Origin: Gymnopilus junonius
Lineage: Eukaryota; Basidiomycota; Agaricomycetes; Agaricales; Galerinaceae
Length of the DNA: 64,000 bases
Direction: 5' to 3'
Assembly: GCA_015501075.1 (NCBI GenBank)
Contig: JADNYJ010000205.1
Coordinates: forward strand, 1 to 64,000
The number at the start of each line of letters is the position of its first letter. The first letter of the stretch is position 1. Of this stretch, positions 45,593 through 55,417 are shown piece by piece. Under the pieces are notes generated by a model that was not told the DNA's origin, made no database searches, and saw only the letters and a list, made by a program, of their open reading frames with translations. The position numbers and the translations under genes were made by a program.

Positions 45593-46217
45593 TTAGCTGG
45601 AGCTATTGGGTAGCAGGTTTAGTTGAAAGCGACCAAGGAAAAGTCAGTCTTTATACTCTCGCTTCGAAAATATCTTTATAAATCGTTTAACAGGAACCGA
45701 GTAAATATCCCAAAAATATACAAATCATTGTTAATGAAAAGCTTGGCAAATGGAAGGTTTGCTGCACGAATCAATTTCTCCTGATTCTTCCAGGAAACAA
45801 TGTAGCTGATTAACTTGAAAATTTCTTTGCGAGATGAGACCTCATGCGCCTTACGGAGCCAAGACAATGGGACTGTGCAAGCCTAGTGATTCGAATCAAT
45901 TGGAAGTAAAGAACAGTGTACATAACCGACGAGTGCATGAAAGCCAACAATAAGACCTTTTGTCTCCTACATGTACAATGTTTCATGACGGTGGAAACTT
46001 GGAATGGAATGTCCGAATGCCGATCATCCGGAGTTGGGATTGTGATATATCACGTGATATGTTGGTTCGAATTATAAACAGCAAGAATTCCGCTGTCGAC
46101 TTTTGAACCCACTTCGCAACCAAAGTTCACGATGCAAGTCCTTTCTTCCCTTCTACTAATTTCCCTATTTGCTAACTACAATAACACAGGTCGCCTCCTG
46201 AAGAAACCCTCCAAGTA
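45593..46217. other. divergent intergenic region
   Basis: Separates the minus-strand orphan from the plus-strand small gene. A pyrimidine tract and ATAACACAG near 46186-46190 could be an intron end just before the next ORF. In that case the small gene has an upstream exon, and TCGCCTCCTGAAGAAACC codes in frame with it. Confidence 0.4.
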
Positions 46218-46619
46218 ATGAAGGAAGATTGGACTGTTCCTCGAAAACCCCTGTTGTACAAAACACCACGACGCGACAAGCCCAACAAACGCGTCCCTCT
46301 CATGGTTTACGGATGGGCGATCGGATTCGAAGAACAGATGCACTTCGCTAATATGTTTGATGTTGGAGATGACACGACCGTGGCAAATCAAGCGCATGTG
46401 GGGTTGAGGTATATGATGAGATACTTGCCGCCCAGAGTGAAAGGTCCTATTTTAATTCACTTCAAGGAGGGACCTGGGTCGTGCAGGCTTTGTATTTATA
46501 TTGGGTCGAATAAATGCAAAGAGCATATCCCGACGGCGGAGGATAAGGAGTTCGTACTTCAAGTTTGGAATGCATTGGGGCTTGACGCGGAGCCTAGGTG
46601 GTTCAGGCCTATGGATTGA
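46218..46619 (+). CDS. small orphan protein
   Basis: A 133-residue frame with balanced composition and a mix of conserved-looking hydrophobic and charged segments: VPLMVYGWAIGFEEQMHFANMF, HVGLRYMMRYLPPRVKGPILIHF, and CRLCIYIGSNKCKEHIP. It ends DAEPRWFRPMD. No domain is recognised. The frame is open upstream to about 46191 (SPPEETLQV), directly after an AACACAG acceptor-like sequence, so the true N-terminus may come from an earlier exon and ATG 46218 may be internal. It is undamaged and its composition argues against chance. Confidence 0.55.
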   Translation: MKEDWTVPRKPLLYKTPRRDKPNKRVPLMVYGWAIGFEEQMHFANMFDVGDDTTVANQAHVGLRYMMRYLPPRVKGPILIHFKEGPGSCRLCIYIGSNKCKEHIPTAEDKEFVLQVWNALGLDAEPRWFRPMD

Positions 46620-48559
46620 ATATACCTTTTTTTGTAACAATTGGGTGTATTGTGCAGAATTTTATATGTACACTCAGCCACCGTATTGAAATATGGAATT
46701 TTATGCAAGGAAACCGATTCCACTCCCTCTCCGTATGGAGGCTTCTCGACACCACAAAGGATAAAGACGTGTGAGAAAGCCCGTCGCGTCCTACTGCAGC
46801 AGTAGCGGTACTAAGTAGTAGTAAATTGTAAGTACCAGCACCTGTAATCGCGAACGGAACGGGGCGTGGTTAGTATCAAGTCACGCTACAGAGACCAGGG
46901 TTCATGGCCCTGCAGACAGACCTAGAAAACGTGAAGCTTGGAACTGAGCCACAAACTGCCACAAAGTTCTGCGCATCACTTTCCCATCAGAACACTCCTC
47001 CCATGATCTGCTTTACCCGTCCTTACTTCAACCCGATGCCCGCACACACAGATACGAAATCTCCCTTCTTCCTTCCCACCTCCTCGATGACGCGCTGAGT
47101 TGGCATATATAAGTAGTCGCTTATAGAATACTGAGGCTGCTCGATGGTCGAGTGCGGAAGATGGTACACCAGCCTCCTCGATGTCGACGTTGAAGACACG
47201 AATTCAGATGCATCAAGAGTCACAAAACCTCTCGTTGTCCTCCATGCCATGGCCAGGAGGGTGTCAAGAGAGGACCGCACCCCACGCTCCAAGCTGAGCG
47301 CAAGCAAAGCCAAGGAAGGAGATGCAGCGAATGGCACTGAAATTGAGGTATTCAGATCTGAAAGTGAGGTTTTTGAGGGCGTAACCCGAAGAAAGATTGA
47401 TGAATGAAGTACATCCAGGCGTCGACAGCCTAGATCCTGCTAAAGGAAATTGGAGGGCAGGACGATTGACTTCAATTGAGGTCGGCTCAGCCTCCAACAG
47501 GGGGGCACACGTAACCATCTACATGAAATGTCATATCGATCATCCAAATCGATAAATCATGCTACGATAGCGGAAAAAGAAGTGGAACCATGGTAGAGGA
47601 CAAATGGCCCCAGCTGTGCTCAGACAAGCTACCTCGAGCGTGGTAGAGAGCATGGCTGGGGGGGCGTAGAGGTCGAACGCAGCAGGCACGTTGAGTGTAT
47701 GGGTTGAAGGCTCGAGCTCGAGCTCGGACGGAGAATTGAAAGAGGCTAAGGCCTGAGGCCTGACGTTGATCAAGAGGCAATGGCTAGGATGTTTGACTTT
47801 CAGGTAGCCTCGTGAGCCAACCGAAATGGCGTCAACTACACCCTTTCAAATTTCTATCAATCATTCACTGGCATCATCCGAGGGCTTTTGTTGCGTGGAC
47901 AGTCGGCTTCAAGCTCAAATGGTGACCTTTGCGCAATGGGACGAGCTCGGAAAGTAGGGGGAAGAGTAAGGTCTTGATGCGGGATACAAGTAGGCTCTGC
48001 AGCATGCCGAACAGATGATTCCAGGAACACCAGCGCTGCAGTTTGAGTGGGCATGCAAAAGGTCTCTGGCAGATCCATTGGTTTGCGTTGCTGAGAAAAG
48101 GTAAGAATCACGCAGAAGAAATCTTGGAGCCAGTTTGTACACACCTTCAGTAACTTTCCTATTCACCTAATTCGTCTTCAGCTCCTTCAACGTCTTTAAG
48201 TACACCAAAACTGCAGTGGTTATATACCTCTAAGGCTCTCAAACGATATTCATATGAGTAAGAAAGCCCGATGGCATGGTAAGGACAGAAACAGGCAAGT
48301 CGTCTAATTTTCCCGGTCCTTAGCTATTTGATGACCGAGAAGAAAGTTGAAGTAAAACCAGATATATGTGAGTTCGGCCACGTCACATATCAAGATGATA
48401 TTTTGCTGGAGGGCGACATCTGAGAATACGTAGGAAAGGAGAGTGTCGGCGACATAAGGTCCGGGAAAGAGAAGATTTCGGTGAGATTACCTAAGCGTCT
48501 GCTTTGTGTTAAAATTAGCCTTCGCATCTTCCCGCCCGTCATTGCCTCCCTCCCATTTT
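46620..48559. other. gene-poor interval with coding-like minus-strand traces
   Basis: On the minus strand, open stretches at 47023-47337, 47264-47518 and 47540-47773 have protein-like sequence (SLERGVRSSLDTLLAMAW, YALKNLTFRSEYLNFSAI), suggesting a decayed gene of unknown type. They do not join cleanly. Nothing else recognised. Confidence 0.25.
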
Positions 48560-50071
48560 ATGACCTTGTCTGCCCCTTCTAATGTTCACGATCTGCTTCC
48601 ACGTCCAAGAATCGAGCTTCCTCACACTGGAAATGGACATGCGCAAGGTGATTCATTTTACGTTTTTTCAGCCTAATGAAGACTCTGAGCTGTTTTGCTA
48701 GGTACCATTTCTCCAACGGAATACACGGCCTCTTCCACCCGCACTTCGCAGCCCTTTCAACAGCCTTCCTACTCCATGTCCTCGATTTCCGACGTAGATT
48801 CCTCTACCGCCAGCCTCCAACGCAAGCCGGATTGTTCAAGATACAAGAGCCATGCCGAATGCTAGTGGATACGGACATCCAGAGGGTAAATCCTTTCCAT
48901 GCTTCTCGATATAATAAATATTCTGAGCAGTTTCATTACATACATTTTCTCTAACAGAATATGCTGTCGTTTTCACCAAGAACGCGTCTCAGCAGGGTGC
49001 CACTGAACACCCACCAAACCGTCAAGCACGCAGACAAACTCGTCAGAGCAAGACGAGCCGTCTTTACCGACCCTGGTGTGAGGGCCCTGGGGCCATCATC
49101 GTCGGCTGGCTTTCCGTTGGCACGGCTTGTTGAATCTGATTTGAATTTCCGCGAGCATTAAATTTCGGAAGTGGGATGTGGATAAACGGAACCGGCACTG
49201 GACGTGTGCCTTCAGAAGGGGGAGGAGATGGCAGCTGGGGATACGGATTTCCTTGCGTGCGGCGGGGTCACCATTACGCTTCAGGACAGTCACTTTGCAC
49301 AGGGGAACAGGAAGATCCGAGTCATACGCACTACCGTTCTGATCTCCGTCAAGGAGAGATAGAGCGCCATAAATTAAAATGCCACCGGTTGCGTACGGTG
49401 CAACTGGTTGGCGAACCACCTTTACAGCAAGGAGTTGTCGAGCGAAATCAATTTCTCGCTGGACATCACGGTGGAAGGTAAGTGAAATGGTGTTCCACCT
49501 CTCGGAAAGGAGACTGAAACTGTGTGCCAGTTATGAGGAAGAGTATGAACCTCTTCAATATCCCGCGCAGAGGAGTTCCGCAGCACGCAAGAGGAAGCAC
49601 GACGCCAGCGGCCCTATCTCCGTCAGCAAAATCAATTCCACCATGATCCATCTATGGCGATATTTCCGCCTTCCATCATGGGACTATCGCCGTCGCCCTC
49701 ATCCTCGTCTTCTACGACGGATCCTCTATCGGATCGCCCATCTCTTCCAGCACCTCGGTGAATTGGACGATGATCCTCGGCCCCAGCTGATAGTTTTCCC
49801 GTTCGAGGAAGATTCGTATACAGCTAAGTCGGCAAAGAAAGCGAAATTGTCGCCGCATGTTGTGGCCCAACTCCTGTTTATCAACCCATCGACACAGGAG
49901 AACCCAGACCAAGACGATGATAGTGGTTATGAGGAGGGAGTGAAGAAAGATCTCGATGATCAGAAAAAACAGTGCCCTGAGCAGGAAGGGAAAGATTCTG
50001 CGGATGGGAGGAAAATGATCCTGATCCGCTTTGGTCAGCAATCCCAAAGCCTTGCATCAAGGGGTGGCTGA
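48560..50071 (+). pseudogene. Tyr-Asn-run / HMG-box-like family, third copy, dead
   Basis: The 5' part lacks the Tyr-Asn exon. From 48560, LSAPSNVHDLLPRPRIELPHTGNGHAQ matches exon 2 of copies A and B. An intron at 48647-48700 (approx.) and an exon TISPTEYTASSTRTSQPFQQPSYS follow, after which the frame slips (SSTASLQ into ASRIVQ). Later, VVERNQFLAGHHGG, a 53-base intron at 49478-49530 with canonical GTAAGT, and EEEYEPLQYPAQRSSAARKRKHD give the best view of the HMG-like region and its basic patch. The end (QLIVFPFEEDSYTAKSAKKAKLSPHVVAQLLF) is retained but the acidic tail is shortened. Multiple frame changes make it non-functional. It is more diverged than A and B are from each other. Confidence 0.65.
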
Positions 50072-50077
50072 TCGACC

Positions 50078-51698
50078 TAGTGTTGTCCCGAAGTGAGGTG
50101 AAGCGAAGCGAAGTGAAACTTCGAGTCCCTTCGTTGACAACGAGGTGGGACGAAGTGCACTTCGCGTGGTGGGACGAAGCCGGCGGTTCCCGCCATCAAT
50201 TTCCTAGCCAATCGGATTGTCAAGATGGATTACAGCCGAATTCGAGATTAGCGGGTAGATTATATAGATATACAGTACGTTCAAGGTAGAGTAGGGAATT
50301 ATAATTGGTCATGAATGTTCTTTACCAGATCTTCCAGTTCCTCAAGGTTTCCGGCCTTCAGGAGCTCGTCGATTGCATGTTCTGTAAGGGGTCCAACTAT
50401 AGCATAATCTGCCTCCCTTGCAAGCTCCTCGACGAAGGACAATCTTTCAGTCTTGTAAGAGAACTTCAAAATTTGCAGGGCTTCAAGTAGGAGGGGGGAT
50501 ATGCGATTCCGTCACAATGCACATGTCTCTTTGCTTGACGAGAAGACGCGCTCACACGGAACAGAAGATGCTTGAGCCGGGAGTACATCCATTGCGACCC
50601 GGAATAGCAGAGGAAATTCATATTCATGTACCTAGAAAGAGAACATAGTTTAGAAAATTGAAGCAGCATCAAGAATAGCTTGACTTACCGACCAAAAATA
50701 ATTTTGAACTCACAGTTGGAGGTCTGATGTACTACCTCTGCTTGTGCCGAAGGAACCACGGAAGGAGGTCCCACACTGCAATGAGGAGAGGGAGTAATTT
50801 CTGTTACAACTGCTGCCGAGTTCTTCTTTTGGCGCTTACCACTTCGGCCACTACTTGTCGTTGTTTGCCTTTTCCTTTTAGTTGGTGGCTGAGTCGAGAC
50901 AGCATTTGTGGCAGGACCATTTGGATTAAATACCCCAAGCGACGATGGCAGGTTGTGAGCCTGAGGGAATAGAATATTTCCAGAGTAGTAGGAAGGGATA
51001 GTTTGCAGCATAGAAGGTGGAAGGGGTGTCTGAGGAAAAGTTGACTGTTGAGAATAGTTCAGTTGAGCCAGCATCTGAGGGGGATACATCATAGCGTGGT
51101 ATGGATAGACTGGAGAGTTATTTTGGGTACCACTGAGGGTAGCAGAAAAAGCATTCTGAGGTGTAAGAGCAGAGAATGTTCCAGTCAGACTAGGGGATGC
51201 AGGTGGAGTGCCATCAGGCTGATTGAGGAACAGCATTTCCTGGTCTAGAAACGAGAGAGGCGCAGAGGATGATGGCTGAGAGCTCATTACTAGAGTTCGT
51301 ATCGCTGAAGCTGGGGCAATGCTTCGAAGGCCATTGCAAAGGGGGTATTTTATACCTTTCTTTCAAGCCCCTATCGCAAAAAATGGTGCTAAGGCGAAAT
51401 TTTCAAAGGCAACGAGCATCAAAAATATATTACCATTGTCAGGTACATAGTTTCTGTGTGTGCTACGGCTGCGAGGCCGGAAGGGAGAGAGGAGGAGAGG
51501 GAGCGCACTTGCTTTCGAATTCTGAGGCGCATCAGAAAACGCGCATACGGGCTCATCACGTGGTAAATTGATCACTTCGAGTGACCTCGGCGAGGTAACT
51601 TCGGCTTACTTCATTGACAATGAAGTGGTCCAAAGTGCCCCGATTTCGAAGCGAAACGAAGTGTACCTCGAAGTCACTTCGCTTCGTGGACAACACTA
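50078..51698. mobile_element. hAT transposon, non-autonomous deletion derivative
   Basis: Ends TAGTGTTGTCC and GGACAACACTA are exact inverses. The element is flanked by GATCGACC on both sides (50070-50077 and 51699-51706), a perfect 8-bp hAT target duplication. Subterminal GTGAAGCGAAGCGAAGTG / CACTTCGCTTCG repeats occur at both ends. The 1621-bp interior carries only the first and last parts of a transposase on the minus strand. It inserted after or beside the third Tyr-Asn-run copy, just past its end. Confidence 0.93.
50299..51287 (-). pseudogene. hAT transposase, internally deleted
   Basis: Leftward from ATG 51287, about 200 residues of Ser/Thr/Pro/Gln-rich sequence contain a bipartite nuclear signal (TKRKRQTTTSSGRSGKRQKK). 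A 57-base GT..AG intron at 50632-50688 follows. Then comes the C-terminal dimerisation domain (PAQASSVPCERVFSSSKETC, NRISPLLLEALQILKF, FVEELAREADYAIVGPLTE) to a stop at 50299. A TGA at 50512-50514 interrupts CAL-RNRIS, where Arg or His is expected. The zinc-finger and catalytic regions are absent, and the two exons do not join in the hAT frame as drawn. The N-plus-C structure parallels the remnant at 22080. Confidence 0.8.
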
Positions 51699-51901
51699 GA
51701 TCGACCGATCTCGGACATTCGTTCTCATGACATGTCCCTCTACCTCATGTCCAAATCAGGATGGTTGGGCCGATAGAGATGATGTCGGCAGTTTGGTAGT
51801 ATTCGAACTCGGCTCTGAGCCTCTGACATCTTCTATGATGTCGCTGGCTCTCACGTTCGAGTCTATCACGATGCGCACGCGTCCTCGTCGCACCATTATC
51901 T

Positions 51902-52260
51902 AGGCCCCCGGACATAAGGCTCAAAGGTCGGATCCCAAAATACCAAAATTCTGACTTTCTGTCCGCACCAATTTTCGAAAATTCCGTCCATTTTTCCTCC
52001 GGCCTAAGCCCCAAATTTCCAAATTTCTGTCCGGACCAAGAAAAAATAGCTAAAAATAGCCCAAAAAAAGGCTTAAAAATTCCGAAAATTTCCCTCAAAA
52101 AAATTTTTTCGGCCAGGTCCCAAGTCCTGTCCGGACTTGACCATGGCATTCAGTCAAGTTTGCAGCAAAACACGTCTGTTTCGGCTCCGGCCTACGGCCG
52201 GATTTTCTGAAAATCTGTCCGTTTTTGGATCTGACATTTTAGTTATATGTCCGGGGGCCT
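51902..52260. mobile_element. hAT-type MITE, 359 bp, perfect 8-bp duplication
   Basis: Starts AGGCCCCCGGACATA and ends with its exact inverse TATGTCCGGGGGCCT. CATTATCT flanks it at 51894-51901 and 52261-52268. Subterminal GTCCGG/CCGGAC motifs recur inside. No coding capacity; the minus-strand open frame across it (52149-51745) is a by-product of its composition. Confidence 0.9.
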
Positions 52261-52268
52261 CATTATCT

Positions 52269-52690
52269 CCTTCATGACATGGCAAGCTAACAATGTACGT
52301 AGTGCCACATATTCACTTGACTCGTCTCCTTCTGTCAATAATTCATCTTTCAATAATTCAACATCTTTCGTACTGTAATTACTCAAATCTCTACTGTATA
52401 AAGTAATCAGGCTCATTCTCCGTCAAATATGACATCTCAAACAAAGAATGTCAAATTGGTTCTCCTTGCAGGAATTATCATGTATACACCCAGCATCCAT
52501 CTGAAGTTTCCAAGAAGTTTCTGTTCTGCCATATTTCAATCTACCTTTTAATTAAGCTGAAAACCATCAGTAAACCATCCTAAATACTAATAGCACCCCT
52601 TGTGTAGGCTCTGACAATGTTCTTACATGAAAAGTTCTGAGGGATAGTGGCTGGGACACGGCATCTGGCTTGAATTTGATCTCCGCTTGA
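52269..52690. other. spacer between MITEs
   Basis: AT-rich sequence without gene or repeat structure that I can see. Confidence 0.4.
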
Positions 52691-52949
52691 GATGCCATCA
52701 AGGGGTATGCAGGAAGTTAAGCGCGAACACAACCTTCCCCGTGAGAAGTCGGAGTGTGAACTGTGAGAAAAAATACGACCCCACTTTCTTCAAATTTTAC
52801 AGGCATTTTGGAACGCGGGGAGCATTTTCCAAAAAATTGTTTTGGGCTCGGGGACCCCTCCCTCCCCCTAAAATTACTAAATTAGGAAGGAGTTCCCATG
52901 GGAAGGTCATGTTACGGACTTTGCCGCTGCATACCCCTTGGATGCCATT
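52691..52949. mobile_element. candidate MITE, 259 bp
   Basis: Inverted ends GATGCCATC-AAGGGGTATGC and the complement of GCATACCCCTTGGATGCC match over about 21 bp with one gap and one mismatch. Interior is short and non-coding with CCCCTCCCTCCCCC-rich sequence. No clean target-site duplication was found, so the class is uncertain. Confidence 0.6.
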
Positions 52950-53280
52950 GATTGCCAGCACTCAGAAACAGCTGATCATAAGAAACACGAGGCAGATCTG
53001 ATGTCCATCATTGGTCAATCTGCCACCCCTTGCCTTGCATACCACGTGAGTGGTTCTCAGGGAGACCCCTCATGTATGCTGAGTTTCTGGCTATATTTGG
53101 AAGAAAAAAAGTGGTAGAGTGCATACATTTCTGTTCCTCTTGGTAGATATTTCTTTTCTTTCACTTTATTTTCATTATAACTCTCCTCATCAAGTGTTCA
53201 TTTTCCCTAATTCATTTTCCAACCATTTTTTGTGCTTTTTGTGTTGCTTTTTGCAACATGGCTCCTGCATTCATAAATTG
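52950..53280. other. intergenic flank left of the LTR retrotransposon
   Basis: AT-rich; no gene recognised. It ends at the TAATC target-site duplication (53281-53285). Confidence 0.4.
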
Positions 53281-53285
53281 TAATC

Positions 53286-53738
53286 TGTTACGACGTTGAC
53301 AACAGAACCTAATCAGATAAGATAAGGTCTGGCATAGTAGTCATAGAGGTCGTTCGATGAAGTCCGCTAAGGTATTGTCTTCGACAGAAGAATGCCTTAG
53401 TGGTTCAAGTTCATCTCGGTTGTTACAAGAGATGTATAATTCTCAAGAACAAGCTAAAGTACATGGTAGACTTGCTACGGTATATATACTATTTGGGTGT
53501 GATAATAATGTATACGAAACGAGAGTGAAATGAGGGGAATCAGAAAGGAGTGATCATCATCGGGGCAATACAGGGGATGATGATCAAAGGGAAGATTGTC
53601 CGCATACGCGTAAGAAGTGAATGATCATCTTTGCTGCAAAGATGATCAAAAGGAAACTATAAATAATAAATCGTCTGATAAATGATAAAAGAAAGAAATG
53701 GGGCATGCCGATAAGATAAAGAAAAGAGAATCGTAACA
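53286..53738 (-). repeat. 3' LTR of the chromovirus
   Basis: 453 bp, begins TGTTACGACGTTGAC and ends AATCGTAACA on the + strand. It contains the same TATA and AAGAACAAGCTA motifs as the other LTR. Confidence 0.95.
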
Positions 53739-53741
53739 TTA

Positions 53742-53748
53742 CCCCCCT
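53742..53748 (-). other. polypurine tract
   Basis: On the element's sense (minus) strand, AGTAGGGGGGT lies three bases before the 3' LTR, the usual place for the plus-strand primer. Confidence 0.7.
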
Positions 53749-55053
53749 ACTAAGAATTGAAGCCCCTGGCTTCAATAATGGGGCTCGCCGTCATGTTGCT
53801 TTCCGCCTCCTCTCCCTGCCAGGAGCTGTGCGCTGCATCATACCAGTCATTTGGTGAGTTGTCATGTCGTCGACGTTCACCAGTGTTCTTCTGTGAACTC
53901 GTAGGCATATCCTACGAACTCCCCGTCACTTGTCGGATCGGTCGTCGACTACAATCGATCGAGTTGTGGCCAGGACATACTGGCGGCAGTGGTCAGCAGC
54001 GGTAGCTGCGGCAGTCTGCCTGCCAGTGGTTTGCACTGCTGCAAACAAAGCAGCATCGTCGGGACTTGGTTGAGGGTTTGTCGGGGTATGAATGGGTCGG
54101 AAGGGAGTCTGGGGTCGAGGTGGTATTGGAGGAGGTAAGGCGTAGGCAGGAGGGTCATTACGGGTGGCGTTCTGGGCAGAGGTCGTCTGCATGGTAGCGA
54201 GTGGGTGTCTTCGGGGGTGGTGACGGGCGGCGTGGTTGGGGGTGGTGCATGGGAGCGTGCCGGAAGGGGTCCTGGGGAGCGGTCGTCGACGGAGATGGTG
54301 TTGAAGAATCATTCGTCGCGAGGAGGAATGAGCGAGTGGGTCTGCGGGGCGATGTCATAAGAGGAAGGAGGAAGGAAGGTTCCTCTTCAGACCTAATAGC
54401 AGATGTTGCAGTAGGAGGGCATTCTCCTCATCGTCTGCTACTGACAAGGAGGGGGTTGATGACTCTTTCGAGTCAGAAGCGCATGAGGGTCTCAAACAGT
54501 TGCAGTGACTTCGTTCGAGATGCCTTCACTACTTCGCGGTGGCGCTTGGTCCGGTCGGTTTCATGCTTGAATTGTCGGAGCGTATCCCTAAGGAAGGGGT
54601 CAGACTGAAGGACCTCGAGGGTGGTGGAGTATCAGCGGGGGTGGTTAAGGAACTGTTCCAGTTCCTTATGCGTCAGTTGCTGGAAGTCGACAAAGTCAAG
54701 TAAGTTGAGGAAGTCCTCAACAGATCGAACGGAGCATGTACTGTGGGGATACGAGGGGGATATGTGGTGTAAGGAGCGTCGTTCGGGTCGGGCGAGTCAG
54801 AGGAGGAGTCCATCTGAGAAAGACGGACTTCGGTTCTAGTATGAGAGGATGATGGGATAGGGGTCAGTTCAAGCGAGGGCGCATTTGCTTGAGCCAAGCG
54901 AGTGTGTATCGCTGAGGGAGATGAGTTGGGAGCAGAGGCAGCAGCGCGGGTTCGAGAAGAAAGACAAGGCATAGTAGTAGTCGATGATGGAAGGACTGAG
55001 GAGTACTGGATGGGCTGGTTCACCTTCTTATAAGTATTCCAAGTACTCTTCAA
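53749..55053 (-). pseudogene. extra downstream ORF region of the chromovirus, degraded
   Basis: Between the chromodomain and the 3' LTR lie about 1.3 kb with coding-like sequence in shifting frames. From about 55040: Ser/Thr/Pro-rich sequence with TRAAASAPNSSPSAIHTRLA. Then, one frame over near 54740, a charged helical stretch (VEDFLNLLDFVDFQQLTHKE, ending SLQLFETLMRF) interrupted by two stops. Then a Pro-rich stretch to about 53926. No gag, pol or env motif is seen. It may be an additional protein once carried by the element or captured host sequence. Confidence 0.45.
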
Positions 55054-55417
55054 GGACCGTCCGCAGTTTCTTCATCAGGCGCCTTGAGGCTTTCTCCTTA
55101 GCAGGGGTGATTGTTTCAGCTTCCCATCTGTCGTTTTCTCGATCGATCATTCTGGTGGTCATGATGGCATTCCATTCTTGCTTGTTTTTCCAGGTTATAT
55201 TATTGGGTATCGGTGCAGGAGGTTCTTGTGTGAACTTCCATTCCCAATAGGTGATCTTCATCTGTTCGGGTGTGGGTGGTGGTTTTGGGAAGGTAAGGGT
55301 GTTGACTGTAAACGTATCATTCTGGTGAGAGAGAGGTGCAGTGTTCAGGTGTACAGTAAAAAGATCGGCCATGAACGTGGTGTTGTAATAGGAAGGGGAC
55401 GCGGTGTTTGAGTTCAT
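55028..55417 (-). CDS. extra ORF after the chromodomain of the retrotransposon
   Basis: A 129-residue frame starts with ATG overlapping the pol stop (TGA at 55414-55416 within CCATGAACTC), an arrangement suggesting coupled expression. The protein has an N-terminal Ser/Asn/Thr-rich part, WKFTQEPPAPIPNNITWKNK, then a highly charged helical end (ARRLMKKL-type SRRLMKKLRTVLEEYLEYL). No recognised domain. Its stop abuts the degraded ORF continuing toward the 3' LTR, so both may be pieces of one longer protein. Confidence 0.5.
   Translation of the reverse strand: MNSNTASPSYYNTTFMADLFTVHLNTAPLSHQNDTFTVNTLTFPKPPPTPEQMKITYWEWKFTQEPPAPIPNNITWKNKQEWNAIMTTRMIDRENDRWEAETITPAKEKASRRLMKKLRTVLEEYLEYL

Noticed and set aside
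51745..52149. 134-codon minus-strand open frame
   Set aside because: Mostly inside the 359-bp MITE; no family features.
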